From NCBI RefSeq assembly GCF_022760855.1, contig NZ_JAKTNR010000002.1, forward strand, positions 186,001 to 250,000: a stretch of DNA of 64,000 nucleotides, given 5' to 3'. The DNA comes from Thermus albus (GTDB taxonomy: Bacteria; Deinococcota; Deinococci; Deinococcales; Thermaceae). Made by a program: the position numbers and the translations under genes. Of this stretch, positions 6,755 to 14,715 are shown piece by piece. Numbering within the stretch: position 1 is the first letter of the stretch; each line of letters opens with the position of its first letter. The notes beneath the pieces are model-generated. The model saw nothing but the letters and a program-made list of their open reading frames with translations, did not search any database and had not been told where the DNA came from.

Positions 6755-9071
6755 GCCGTAGGGAGAAGGCGGGCTCTTCCCAGGTGGGCCATGTGAAGGT
6801 GAGGGGTGGGGCCCCGGGAAGGAAGAGGCGGAGGCCCTCTATGGGGATGGGTTCGGGGGCGTACCAGGCCAGGCGCCTGCTGGGGTCGGCAATGAGGAGC
6901 AGGCCCCAGGGGATGCGGATTTCCAAAAGGCCTCCTTCCCCTAGGGCGTAGTCCGCGGTGGGGTCCCGGGCCCCTTCCGGGTCTTGGCCGGGCTTCAGGT
7001 TTCCCAGCTCGTAAAGGATACGAGGGTAGTCGGTGCCGTCCCGGCCGGTGCGGCGGCGGTTGGGCTCGAGGATAAAGGGCACAAAAGGCCCTTCCCCGGG
7101 CTTCGTGGGTCCAAGGAAGTGGAGGAACTCCGTTTTCGGTAGGCCGTAGTCCAACTCCTGGAAGGGGTAGTAGCCCTTCTCCAGCCATAGCCGTCCCCCT
7201 TGCGCTTCCACCTCCAGGTAAAACTCCGCCCCGAACCCCTCTGCCACCGGGACCCCGCCGGGTACGGTATCCAGATGAAGCCTCAGGGGCCAAGGCCCCC
7301 GGTAGAGGAGCCAAAGGTACTCGGGATCGGCATGGGCCTTTAGGAATCGCCCCTCTTCCCGCAAAAGAAAGGGCACGTTTTCCCATTCATCAGGCCTGCC
7401 ATCAAGCCGAAAAGCCCCTTTGGCGGTGGCCGCCAGGAGGCCGTAGTTTTCTTCCGGGTCCAGGACATTGTGCCAAAGAGGGTCGCGGTCCACAGGCCAT
7501 TCAAAGGGGGCGAAAAGCCAGTTTTTCTTGAACCACTCATCCATGAGGGCAAAGACCAGGCCTCCAGCCAGGTCCAAGGAGGCGATGTCTTGCCACAGGG
7601 CCAGCACCTTTTCCCCCTGTTCCGGTTCGGAGAACCCTCCGTGATGGAGGCCCTCAGGGTGGAAGTGGGCGATGCCCCGGCTGGTGGGCAGGCCAAACTC
7701 GGCGATGAGGAGGGGCATTCCCCCATGGTGGGCTTTCAGGCGGGCCAGGTAGTGGCGGTAGCGGCCCGGGGCCAGGTCCCGTTCGTTGACCAGGAAATCA
7801 GGGTAGTAGGGGTAGACGTGGTAGGCGGCAAAAAGGGTGACGGGGCTACCGGGGGCGGGCTTCAGGTGGGCGGGGTCCAGGGTGACGGTATCCTCCTCAT
7901 GGAGGAAGCCCGGTTTGGGAGGCTCCACCTTCTCGCCACGGGCGCGCCGGATGGCGTATTCCTCCTGGTGGCTGGCCTCGCTTTCCCAGCGCAGGGGGTC
8001 CAGGGTGGGCCAGTTGACGAAGCCCAAAGGCCTGAGGGTGCCGTAAGCCTCCCACTCGTAGGTGGCCAGGCGGTCCAGCACCTCGGCCAAGTAGGCCTCG
8101 AAGGGGCTGGCGTTTGCGGCGGCCTCCAGGAACCTTCCCCGGTACGTGCGCCCGGGATGGCGTCCGTGGTAGGCCTCCACGGAGTAGGGCTCAAACTCCC
8201 GCCCCGCCAGGAGCCCCAGCACCCAGGGGGAGACGTCGGCGGTGTACTCCCCGTGGGCGTGGCCTGGGCGGGGTGGGCGGTTGAGGTTCCCGTGGAGGGC
8301 ATCCAGAACCTCCCGCCCTTCCAAAAGGAACTTCTCCAGGAAAGGGCCTTCCCAGTCCCCATATCCTTCTTCCTCAGGGAGCTCGGTCCACACCCCCTGG
8401 AAGAGGTAGAGGGGGCGGTCCCTATGGAGGCGGTTATGGTGGTAGAGGGCCCGGTAGAAGGCGGGGGGAAGCAGGGTATAGGTGCGCACGGCGTTGGCCC
8501 CCATGGCGGAGAGAAGCTCCAGCCAGGCCCGGTATAGGGCTTCCTCCTCCGGAAACTCCGCGGGAAAGCGGCCGGGTAGGGCCACCCCCAGGTTCACCCC
8601 CTGTACCTGGAAGGGGGTATCCCCAACCCAGAACCGCCCCTTTTCTGCCCGGAAAGGGGGTGGGGCCTTGCGGGCCTTGGGGGTTGGGGCAGGGGGTGGG
8701 GGAAGGCTATTCAGGATGCCTTCCGCCTCCCGGTAGCCCTGCCGCAGGGCCCAGTCCAGGGCGCTTCGTGCCCCTTCCGGGTCCCCTAAGGCCCGGAGGA
8801 CCAGGCCGAAGCCGTATAGGGCCTCGCCGCCGCCCTTTAGGGTGCCCACCAGACGGCTGAAGGTGAAAAGGGCTTCCTCCAGCTTTCCCATCCGGTACTG
8901 GGCAAACCCGGCAAGGAGAAGGGCTTCCTCCGGGGGGTCATAGCCCTTTAAGAGGGGATCCAGCCGGGCCAGCACCCCGGCCATCTCCCCCTTGCGGTAA
9001 AGGGTACGGGCCTCCTCGAGGGGGGAGGCCCAAGCCAGGCCCAGGGCTAGGAGAAGGCTTATGAGGCGCAC
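6705..9071 (-). CDS. Secreted TPR + glycoside-hydrolase-like TIM barrel + CBM9-like protein
   Basis: 788 residues, GTG start supported by AAGGAGG seven bases upstream. A signal peptide (MRLISLLLALGLAWA) leads into TPR-like helical repeats (about 20-125), a proline-rich linker and a large domain beginning FWVGDTPFQVQGVNLGV, a common opening of clan GH-A beta/alpha barrels. Later elements fit such a barrel: MGANAVRTYTLLPP, VNWPTLDP and LLIAEFGLP, where the Glu is in the place of the barrel nucleophile. After about residue 560, LDGRPDEWENVPF resembles the start of CBM9/DOMON-type modules. It likely acts in the periplasm or envelope on a glycan, but the acid/base residue and substrate are not evident. 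The gene follows the acyl-CoA synthetase by three bases. Confidence 0.6.
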   Translation of the reverse strand: MRLISLLLALGLAWASPLEEARTLYRKGEMAGVLARLDPLLKGYDPPEEALLLAGFAQYRMGKLEEALFTFSRLVGTLKGGGEALYGFGLVLRALGDPEGARSALDWALRQGYREAEGILNSLPPPPAPTPKARKAPPPFRAEKGRFWVGDTPFQVQGVNLGVALPGRFPAEFPEEEALYRAWLELLSAMGANAVRTYTLLPPAFYRALYHHNRLHRDRPLYLFQGVWTELPEEEGYGDWEGPFLEKFLLEGREVLDALHGNLNRPPRPGHAHGEYTADVSPWVLGLLAGREFEPYSVEAYHGRHPGRTYRGRFLEAAANASPFEAYLAEVLDRLATYEWEAYGTLRPLGFVNWPTLDPLRWESEASHQEEYAIRRARGEKVEPPKPGFLHEEDTVTLDPAHLKPAPGSPVTLFAAYHVYPYYPDFLVNERDLAPGRYRHYLARLKAHHGGMPLLIAEFGLPTSRGIAHFHPEGLHHGGFSEPEQGEKVLALWQDIASLDLAGGLVFALMDEWFKKNWLFAPFEWPVDRDPLWHNVLDPEENYGLLAATAKGAFRLDGRPDEWENVPFLLREEGRFLKAHADPEYLWLLYRGPWPLRLHLDTVPGGVPVAEGFGAEFYLEVEAQGGRLWLEKGYYPFQELDYGLPKTEFLHFLGPTKPGEGPFVPFILEPNRRRTGRDGTDYPRILYELGNLKPGQDPEGARDPTADYALGEGGLLEIRIPWGLLLIADPSRRLAWYAPEPIPIEGLRLFLPGAPPLTFTWPTWEEPAFSLRLKPLYFRLREAWRGVP

Positions 9072-9074
9072 CCC

Positions 9075-10973
9075 CTAGCCTCCTTGGGCCGCCTGACGGA
9101 TGGCCTCCACCGCCTCGGGGTTTTCCAGGGCGGAAAGGTCCCCGGGGTCCTGGCCCAGGTAGACGGCCCGCACCACCCGGCGCATCACCTTGGCGTTGCG
9201 GGTCTTGGGGAGGTCGGGGACGAAAAGAACCCTTTCCGGCTTTAAGGGTTTACCTAAGGACTCCGCCACCCGGTCGGCTACCGCCTGGGCGAGCTCAGGG
9301 GTGGGGGTATAACCCGGCTTCAACACGCCAAAAAGGACGATGGCTTCTCCCTTCACCGGATGGGGTACGCCAATGGCGGCGCATTCCCTAAGGGCGGGGT
9401 GGGCGATGGCGGCGGTTTCCACCTCGGCTGGCCCCACCCTTTTGCCCGCCACCTTTAGGGTGTCGTCGCTCCGGCCCAGGATGAAGAAGTGGCCTTCCTC
9501 GTCCTGAAGGGCCAGGTCCCCGTGGACCCAGACCCCGGGGAAGCGGGCGAAGTAGGTGTCCAAATAGCGGGCCTCGTCCTGCCAAAAGCCCTTGGTCATG
9601 CCGGGCCAGGGCTTGAGCACGGCCAGTTCCCCCACCTTGCCCACGGCGGGCTTTCCTTCCTCGTCCAGCACCGCTGCGGCCATCCCCGGCACCGGGGTGT
9701 TAAAGCCCATGGGCTTGATGGGCTTAAGGAGAACGTTCCCCAGGATGCCCCCGGAAACCTCGGTTCCCCCCGAGTAGTTCACGATGGGCCGCTTTTCCTC
9801 CCCCACCACGCGGAAGAACCAAAGGTAGGGCTCCAAGTTCCAGGGTTCCCCCGTGGAGCCTAGGACCCGCAAGGAGGAGAGGTCATGGGCCCTTATGGGT
9901 TCCTCCCCTAAGGGAATCAGGGCCCGCACCAGGGTGGGGGAGAGGCCCAGGTGGGTGAGGCGGTGGGCCTCCACCATCCGCCATAGCCTTTCCGGCCCCG
10001 GGTAGTCCGGGGCTCCGTCGTAGAGGAAGACCGTGGCCCCCAGGATGAGCCCCCCCAGGATGGCCCAGGGGCCCATCATCCAGCCCAGGTCGGTGAACCA
10101 GAAAAGCCGGTCCCCCTCCCTAAGGTCAAAGAGAAGGGCCAGGTCCAAAGCCGCCTTGAGGGGAAAGCCCGCATGGTAGTGCACGGTGCCCTTGGGGCGG
10201 CCGGTGGTGCCCGAGGTGTAGATGAGCATGAAGGGGTCCATGCTCTCCATCTCCTCCGGGGGAAAGGCCTCGCCCCCAAGGGTTTCGTAGTCCACCTCTT
10301 TGGTTTGCAAGGGGAGGCCCAGCCTGCGCACCACCAGTAGGGTTTCCGTCTCCGCCAGGGCTTGGGCTTTACGGGCCTCGTAAAGGAGCTCCACCCTTTT
10401 CCCCCGCCTAAAGAAGCCGTCCTGCACCGCAAGGAGCTTGGCCTTGGCGTCTTTAAGCCGCACCGCCGCCGCCTCGGCGGCGTATCCGGAGAAGATGGGG
10501 ATGGCGATGGCCCCGATCCAGCTGGTGGCCAGAAGGAGGATGGCCGCCTCGAGGCCCATGGGGAACCAAAGGCCCACCCGGTCGCCCCGCTCCACGCCCA
10601 GGGCCCTAAGCCCTGCCGCCACCCTTTCCACCTCCTGCAAAAGCTCCCCATAGGTGAGGGTGCGCACCCCGCCCTCCTCGGTCTCGTGGATGAGGGCTAA
10701 GGCGGTGGGCTCGTGGCGGAGGGCGGCCTCCACCAGGTTGAGCCGCCCCCCCGGGAAGAAGCGGGGGAGGGGGAAGCCGCCCGCGATCACCCGTTGGTAG
10801 GGGTGGCGCCAGGGTATGCCCAGGTGGGTGAAGAACTGCCCGTAAAAGTCCTCGGGCTCCTCCACGCTGTAGCGGTAAAAGGCCTCGTAGTCTTGGAAGC
10901 CCAGGGCCTCCATGAAGCGGAATAGCCAGGTGGCCTGGGCTTCTTCCGGCTTGGGGTGCCAGACGGGTTCCAT
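9075..10973 (-). CDS. Acetyl-CoA-synthetase-like acyl-CoA synthetase (AMP-forming)
   Basis: 632 residues of the ANL superfamily, closest in layout to acetyl-/propionyl-CoA synthetases. Visible motifs: the ACS N-terminal region (FFTHLGIPWRHPYQRV), the phosphate-binding loop YTSGTTGRPKG at about residues 248-258, the GNVLLKPIKPMGFNTPVPG region, the hinge Asp in GRSDDTLKVAGKRVGPAEVE, and a C-terminal lysine in LPKTRNAKVMRRVVR, the position acetylated in Acs enzymes. Converts a short carboxylate, ATP and CoA into acyl-CoA, AMP and PPi in the cytosol. Only one base separates its ATG from the stop of the upstream protein kinase gene. The exact acid is uncertain, since the N-terminus differs from canonical Acs. 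Confidence 0.85.
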   Translation of the reverse strand: MEPVWHPKPEEAQATWLFRFMEALGFQDYEAFYRYSVEEPEDFYGQFFTHLGIPWRHPYQRVIAGGFPLPRFFPGGRLNLVEAALRHEPTALALIHETEEGGVRTLTYGELLQEVERVAAGLRALGVERGDRVGLWFPMGLEAAILLLATSWIGAIAIPIFSGYAAEAAAVRLKDAKAKLLAVQDGFFRRGKRVELLYEARKAQALAETETLLVVRRLGLPLQTKEVDYETLGGEAFPPEEMESMDPFMLIYTSGTTGRPKGTVHYHAGFPLKAALDLALLFDLREGDRLFWFTDLGWMMGPWAILGGLILGATVFLYDGAPDYPGPERLWRMVEAHRLTHLGLSPTLVRALIPLGEEPIRAHDLSSLRVLGSTGEPWNLEPYLWFFRVVGEEKRPIVNYSGGTEVSGGILGNVLLKPIKPMGFNTPVPGMAAAVLDEEGKPAVGKVGELAVLKPWPGMTKGFWQDEARYLDTYFARFPGVWVHGDLALQDEEGHFFILGRSDDTLKVAGKRVGPAEVETAAIAHPALRECAAIGVPHPVKGEAIVLFGVLKPGYTPTPELAQAVADRVAESLGKPLKPERVLFVPDLPKTRNAKVMRRVVRAVYLGQDPGDLSALENPEAVEAIRQAAQGG

Positions 10974-10974
10974 C

Positions 10975-11802
10975 CTATTTCCTCCAGAAGAGGGGCCCCT
11001 TGCGCTTGGCTCGAGGCGCCTCGGTTTTGGGGCTTTGGGGGTTTTTCAGCACTTCCAAGAAGTCCTTAAGGTCCAGCCGCTCCTCGGGCTTTTTGGCCAG
11101 AAGCCGCCTTAGGGCCCTATCCAGCCTCGGGGGCAGGGAGGTGGGGGGAGGGGGAAGGAGGAGATGGGCGTTGCGCAGATCCTCCAAGGTTTCTCCCCGG
11201 AAGGGGCGCCTTCCTGTGAGGAGTTCATAGGCCATGATCCCGAAGCTGTAGGCGTCGCTCTTGGGGCTGGGCTTGGCCCCCAGGAAAAGCTCGGGGGCCA
11301 GGTAGTGGGGGCTTCCCGCATACTCCGCGCTGGCCTCCTCCAAAGGGCGGACGGTGCCCAGGTCCCCAAGCTTGTACACCCCGTGGCCCAGGAACACGTT
11401 GGAGGGCTTCACATCCTGGTGGATCAGGCCCTTTTGGTGCAGGAAGAGAAGGGCCTCCCCCACCTGGAGGAGGGCCTTGGTGGCCTCTTCCCGGGGAAGG
11501 GGCTGCTGCAGGAGGAGGTCCTCGAGGGTCCCCTTCCCCAGGTACTCCAGGGCCAAAAAGGCCTCCTCGCCGAAGGGCACCCCGTAAAGTCCCTGGACCA
11601 GGTGGGGGTGCTTCAGGGAGAGGCTAAGGGAAACCTCCCGGGCGAAGCGTTCCGCCAGCTTGGGGTCCTGGCGCACTTCCTTGCGGGGAAGCTTCAGGGC
11701 CACCTTCTGCCCGTCGGGAGCCTCCGCCAGGTAGACCTGGGCGGTCTGGCCCAGGCCTAAAAGCATCCTTAGGCGGAAATCCTTGCGCTTCAGGCTAGTC
11801 AA
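10975..11802 (-). CDS. Hanks-type Ser/Thr protein kinase, soluble, non-RD
   Basis: 275 residues. The glycine loop is GLGQTAQVYLAE, the ATP lysine is in VALKLPRKE, the catalytic loop reads HQDVKPSN (Asp130), the metal-binding motif is GDLGTV in place of DFG, and SPHYLAPE is the P+1/APE region. The arginine normally before the catalytic Asp is Gln, so this is a non-RD kinase that probably does not need activation-loop phosphorylation. There is no transmembrane helix and no PASTA domain; about 30 basic residues form the C-terminal tail. The TTG start at 11802 lies inside the end of the metallohydrolase gene, and the acyl-CoA synthetase gene follows after one base, so a functional link to that enzyme is plausible (inference). 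Confidence 0.85.
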   Translation of the reverse strand: MTSLKRKDFRLRMLLGLGQTAQVYLAEAPDGQKVALKLPRKEVRQDPKLAERFAREVSLSLSLKHPHLVQGLYGVPFGEEAFLALEYLGKGTLEDLLLQQPLPREEATKALLQVGEALLFLHQKGLIHQDVKPSNVFLGHGVYKLGDLGTVRPLEEASAEYAGSPHYLAPELFLGAKPSPKSDAYSFGIMAYELLTGRRPFRGETLEDLRNAHLLLPPPPTSLPPRLDRALRRLLAKKPEERLDLKDFLEVLKNPQSPKTEAPRAKRKGPLFWRK

Positions 11803-12469
11803 GGACCAACACCCCTCCCGGCTTCAAGGCGTGGCCTTCCACGCCCTTCTCCTTAGCCCGGGCCGTAAAGGCCTCCCCGTCCTGTTTGATGGGGGGGAAG
11901 GTGTTGTAGTGGATGGGCACCACCCGCTTGGGTTTGAGAAGCTCCAGGGCCTTCAGGGCGTCTTCCGGCCCCATGGTGAAGTGATCCCCGATGGGCAAAA
12001 AGGCCAGGTCCAGGCCCAGCTCCCCGATGAGGCGCATGTCGGAGAAGAGGGCCGTGTCCCCGGCGTGGTAGATGCGCTTGCCCCCAAGCTCCACCACCAC
12101 CCCCATGGGCATCCCCCCGTAGGTGCCGTCGGGGAAGCTGCTGGAGTGCCAGGCGGGGAACCATTTCAGCCACCCTCCGGGGAAACGGTAGGTGCCCCCG
12201 ATGTTCATGGGCAGGCTCTTGGCCCCGTGTTTCTCCGCGTAGGTGGCGATCTCAAAGGTGGAAACCACCGTACCCCCTTTCTTGGAGAGGGCCACGGCGT
12301 CGCCAAAATGGTCCCCGTGGGCGTGGGTGACCAGGATCAGGTCCGCCTGGACCTCCCCCACCCCCACCGGGGCCAGGGGGTTCCCGGTGAGGAAGGGATC
12401 GATGACCACCTTGGTCTTGCCGTCGGAAAGCCACACCGCCGAGTGGCCCAGATACCGGATCTCCAGCAT
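11795..12469 (-). CDS. UPF0173 family metallo-beta-lactamase-fold hydrolase
   Basis: 224 residues. The sequence carries the metallo-beta-lactamase ligands: THAHGDHFGD (HxHxDH, about residues 48-57), IYHAGDTALF, and a final His in VVPIHYNTFP. The opening MLEIRYLGHSAVWL is characteristic of UPF0173 proteins, whose substrate is not established. ATG 12469 is chosen because AGGAGG sits five bases upstream; a GTG six bases earlier overlaps that ribosome site. Its 3' end overlaps the kinase gene by eight bases, making a hydrolase-kinase-synthetase operon. Confidence 0.88.
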   Translation of the reverse strand: MLEIRYLGHSAVWLSDGKTKVVIDPFLTGNPLAPVGVGEVQADLILVTHAHGDHFGDAVALSKKGGTVVSTFEIATYAEKHGAKSLPMNIGGTYRFPGGWLKWFPAWHSSSFPDGTYGGMPMGVVVELGGKRIYHAGDTALFSDMRLIGELGLDLAFLPIGDHFTMGPEDALKALELLKPKRVVPIHYNTFPPIKQDGEAFTARAKEKGVEGHALKPGGVLVLD

Positions 12470-12489
12470 AGGCACCTCCTTTATAGGGC

Positions 12490-12495
12490 ACTATA
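12490..12495 (-). promoter_or_regulatory. Candidate -10 box (TATAGT) for the metallohydrolase operon
   Basis: On the minus strand TATAGT includes the TAG stop of the upstream gene; a start about 7 bases later would leave a short leader containing AGGAGG before ATG 12469. Read-through from the upstream genes is also possible. Confidence 0.35.
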
Positions 12496-12862
12496 CCGGA
12501 GAAAGGGCCGCCTGGGGAAGAGAGCGTTCCAGGCCTTTAAAGAAGAGGAGTTCCAGGATCCTGGCAAACGCCCGTTCGCCCCAGCTTTGGCCCTCAGGTA
12601 GGATAAGTTCCAGCTCAAGCTCCAGCTCCACCGCGGACCCCTGGGCGCGCATCCGCCCCTCGATCCTCAGGGAGGGCGGAGGGAGGGGGAGGGCCTTTAG
12701 GTACTCCCCCTCGAGCCTCGAGGCGAAGGGCAGGACCACCTCCCCCAAAACGGGGTTTTCCTGCCGCAAGACCCCCCGTAGCTCCTCCCCTTCAAGGCGG
12801 AGCTCCAGGGGCAGGCCCTCGGGAAGGTGGCCGTTAAGGGCAAACCGGAGCCTGGCCTTCAT
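12491..12862 (-). CDS. Hypothetical protein
   Basis: 123 residues; family not recognised. The start MKARLRFALNGHLPEG overlaps the stop of the upstream 69-residue gene (ATGA at 12859-12862), which decides it over an in-frame codon 12 bases upstream. The protein is rich in Leu and Glu with alternating strands (VELELELELILPEG) and looks like a small soluble beta-rich fold with no signal peptide. It probably works together with the translationally coupled upstream protein; DUF3809-like proteins of Deinococcus-Thermus would be a reasonable comparison. Confidence 0.6.
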   Translation of the reverse strand: MKARLRFALNGHLPEGLPLELRLEGEELRGVLRQENPVLGEVVLPFASRLEGEYLKALPLPPPSLRIEGRMRAQGSAVELELELELILPEGQSWGERAFARILELLFFKGLERSLPQAALSPV

Positions 12863-13068
12863 CCTTCCACCCACTCCACCCGCACCCGGCCTTCCTTAGC
12901 CAGGCGGGCCATCTCGGTGTCGGGGATGTTCAAAAGCCTTGGTAGTTCCCGGAAGCGGGGCGTGGCCGAGGCTAGGCCCACCCGCACCACCAGGACCTCC
13001 TCTTCCTCCGCCCGGCCGATGCGCCAGACCAGGTGCTGGCCCAGGGCTTCCCACAGGTCCTTCTCCAC
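12859..13068 (-). CDS. Small hypothetical protein (69 aa)
   Basis: 69 residues, GTG start, 6 bases downstream of a TAGACT -10 box. Sequence features are an acidic stretch (RAEEEEVLVVRVG) and PRFRELPRLLNIPDTEMARLAKEGRVRVEWVEG, which resembles the small DUF3248-type proteins restricted to Deinococcus-Thermus (recollection, not tested). It overlaps the next gene by 4 bases and heads the minus-strand operon that includes the metallohydrolase and kinase. Function unknown. Confidence 0.6.
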   Translation of the reverse strand: MEKDLWEALGQHLVWRIGRAEEEEVLVVRVGLASATPRFRELPRLLNIPDTEMARLAKEGRVRVEWVEG

Positions 13069-13074
13069 CCTTTT

Positions 13075-13080
13075 AGTCTA
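13075..13080 (-). promoter_or_regulatory. -10 box (TAGACT), leaderless start of the 69-aa gene
   Basis: On the minus strand TAGACT is followed by six bases and the GTG at 13068. The divergent gene at 13114 has its own -10 box 20 bp away. Confidence 0.5.
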
Positions 13081-13099
13081 TCCCGGGGTGGCCTTGGGG

Positions 13100-13105
13100 G
13101 ATAAT
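13100..13105 (+). promoter_or_regulatory. -10 box (GATAAT) of the small membrane protein gene
   Basis: GATAAT ends 8 bases before ATG 13114, fitting a leaderless mRNA; the nearer ATG at 13108 would be too close to the box. Confidence 0.5.
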
Positions 13106-13113
13106 GGATGGGG

Positions 13114-13521
13114 ATGCTCCTCGAGGTGGGCTTTGCTGGCCTCTCCCCCTGGGTCTTCTGGGCGGGGGTGGGGGTTATGGCGCTGGGTTTTACCCTGGGG
13201 GAGGTTTCCTGGATGGCCTGGGTTCTCCTTTACCCTTGGTGGCGGCTTAGGCAGGGTTGGCGGTTACGGCTTTTTCCCGACCACCTTAGCCTCCATCCCC
13301 CCTTGGGGCTTGGGCGCCGGATTCCCTGGAGGGAGGTGCGGGAGGTGGGGGTGGCCTACTGGCCAGCGGGGCCCCTCGCCCGGGGAAGGCGGGCCCTGGT
13401 CCTCCGCCTGGAGGAAGGGGAGGGGCTATCCCTTCCCGTGCCCGATCCTGAGGGCCTGGCGGCCCGGATCAAAGAACTTCTAGGAGGGCGAACTTCAGGT
13501 AGTGGGTTTCGGGATGGTTGA
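13114..13521 (+). CDS. Small membrane protein with PH-like cytoplasmic domain
   Basis: 135 residues from ATG 13114 (ATG 13108 is possible). Two hydrophobic helices ([19 protein letters not shown] and a following [11 protein letters not shown]) precede a soluble part with [31 protein letters not shown], the strand pattern of bacterial PH-like (YdbT/DUF304-type) domains. Role unknown; such proteins usually sit at the inner face of the membrane. The last 53 bp overlap the 3' end of the convergent methyltransferase gene, so the two mRNAs are complementary at their ends. Confidence 0.6.
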   Translation: MLLEVGFAGLSPWVFWAGVGVMALGFTLGEVSWMAWVLLYPWWRLRQGWRLRLFPDHLSLHPPLGLGRRIPWREVREVGVAYWPAGPLARGRRALVLRLEEGEGLSLPVPDPEGLAARIKELLGGRTSGSGFRDG

Positions 13522-14614
13522 GGAGGATGGGATGGTCCCACCCCTGCCCGCGTTTCTCCACGACCCTTAGGCTGCGGTGGGCGTCCTGGGCCGCCTCGGT
13601 GAGCATTTGGTAGAAGAGGGGCTCGGTGAGGTGGTGGCTGCAGCTGCTGGTGGCCAGGAGGCCCCCTTCCCCAAGGAGCTTGATGGCCCGGAGGTTCACC
13701 TCCTTGTAAGCCCGGTAGGCCCTTTCCAGATCCTTTTTCCCCTTGGCGAAGGCGGGTGGGTCCAGCACGACCAGGTCAAACCGTTCCCCCGCCTTTTCCA
13801 AAGCCCTCAGGTAGTCAAAGGCGTTGGCCTCCACGGTCTTGAGGGAGAGCCCATTCAGCCTGGCGTTCTCCTCCGCTTGCCTTAGGGCCTCGCGGGAACT
13901 GTCCACGCTGATCACCTCTTGGAAGCCCAGGGCCAGGTGCAGGCCAAAGCTTCCCGCATAGCTGAACACGTCCAAGGCCCTTTCTCCACGGAACCTTTCC
14001 ATTAGAATCCGGTTGTCCCGTTGGTCCAGGTAGGCGCCCGTCTTCTGGCCCCCGGTGAGGTCCACCCGGTAGCGGATCTGGCCTTCCTTCACCGTAGCTG
14101 CCGGAGGCACCTGGCCAAAAAGGGGCCGCACGTAGAGGGGTAGGCCCTCCAGCTCCCGGGCCTTGGCATCGTTTTTGGCCAAAAGGCTTTTGCCTAGGGG
14201 CTTAAGGGCCTCGGCCACCCGGGGCAGGAGGGGTTCCCAGGCATGGGCCGTAGCCTGGAGGACCATGTGGCCCGCGTAATAGTCCACCACCAAACCCGGC
14301 AGGAAGTCCCCTTCTGCGTGGACCAGGCGGAAGCCTCCCTCGGGCTCCCCTTCCAAGGCCGGAAGGCGCCGGGCGAAAGCCTTTTGCAGGTTCAAAAGAA
14401 GCGCCTCCGCCGGATCCTGGGCGGGGCGAAAGCGGAAGGCCCGGACGCTTAGGTCGCTTTGCGGGTTGAAAAGGGCTAGGGCCAGGAAGCGCTTGCCCCA
14501 GTAGACGGGGTAGAGCCCGGGTTCGGCAGGTCCTGAGAGGACGTCGCGGCGAAACACCCAGAGGTGCCGGGCGAGAAGGCGCTGGGCCCCCCTTTCGTTG
14601 ACGAGAATCCGCAC
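13469..14614 (-). CDS. 23S rRNA (cytosine-5)-methyltransferase, RlmI/RlmO family
   Basis: 381 residues: an N-terminal PUA domain ([26 protein letters not shown]), a small middle domain ([13 protein letters not shown]) and a Rossmann methyltransferase with [13 protein letters not shown] (SAM loop), [25 protein letters not shown] and [11 protein letters not shown] holding the probable catalytic Cys. RlmI methylates C1962 in E. coli; the Thermus homologue RlmO methylates C1942 of 23S rRNA (established for T. thermophilus). The GTG start at 14614 is the last base pair of a perfect palindrome carrying its -10 box. Cytoplasmic, modifies the 50S subunit. Confidence 0.88.
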   Translation of the reverse strand: MRILVNERGAQRLLARHLWVFRRDVLSGPAEPGLYPVYWGKRFLALALFNPQSDLSVRAFRFRPAQDPAEALLLNLQKAFARRLPALEGEPEGGFRLVHAEGDFLPGLVVDYYAGHMVLQATAHAWEPLLPRVAEALKPLGKSLLAKNDAKARELEGLPLYVRPLFGQVPPAATVKEGQIRYRVDLTGGQKTGAYLDQRDNRILMERFRGERALDVFSYAGSFGLHLALGFQEVISVDSSREALRQAEENARLNGLSLKTVEANAFDYLRALEKAGERFDLVVLDPPAFAKGKKDLERAYRAYKEVNLRAIKLLGEGGLLATSSCSHHLTEPLFYQMLTEAAQDAHRSLRVVEKRGQGWDHPILLNHPETHYLKFALLEVL

Positions 14615-14635
14615 CGCTTAAGTATACTTAAGCGG
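14614..14635. promoter_or_regulatory. Perfect 22-bp palindrome between rlmI and the ATP synthase operon
   Basis: Half-site CCGCTTAAGTA followed directly by its exact reverse complement, no spacer. It overlaps the -10 box and start codon of the methyltransferase gene and ends six bases before the -35 box of the ATP synthase promoter. A symmetric protein-binding site (operator) is the simplest reading. Confidence 0.6.
14621..14626 (-). promoter_or_regulatory. -10 box (TATACT) of the rRNA methyltransferase gene
   Basis: Within the palindrome, six bases before the GTG at 14614, indicating a leaderless mRNA. Confidence 0.55.
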
Positions 14636-14641
14636 GGTTGG

Positions 14642-14670
14642 TTGACGTAGGCCCCAAAGGCCGGTATCAT
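14642..14670 (+). promoter_or_regulatory. Promoter of the V/A-type ATP synthase operon
   Basis: TTGACG (14642-14647), a 17-bp spacer and TATCAT (14665-14670), each 5 of 6 to consensus. Start expected near 14677, giving a leader of about 40 bases with a GGAGG ribosome site before ATG 14716. Confidence 0.8.
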
Positions 14671-14715
14671 ACCCGGCAGGCGCAGTTTGCGCATCTTTTC
14701 ACGAAGGGAGGGGCG

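Noticed and set aside
7470-8537. 355-codon plus-strand frame inside the GH-like gene
   Set aside because: Repetitive Val/Gly/Gln composition typical of a complement of coding sequence; signal peptide and domains support the minus strand.
13108-13113. ATG at 13108 as start of the small membrane protein
   Set aside because: It lies only two bases after the GATAAT box; ATG 13114 fits leaderless spacing better, though the difference is two residues.
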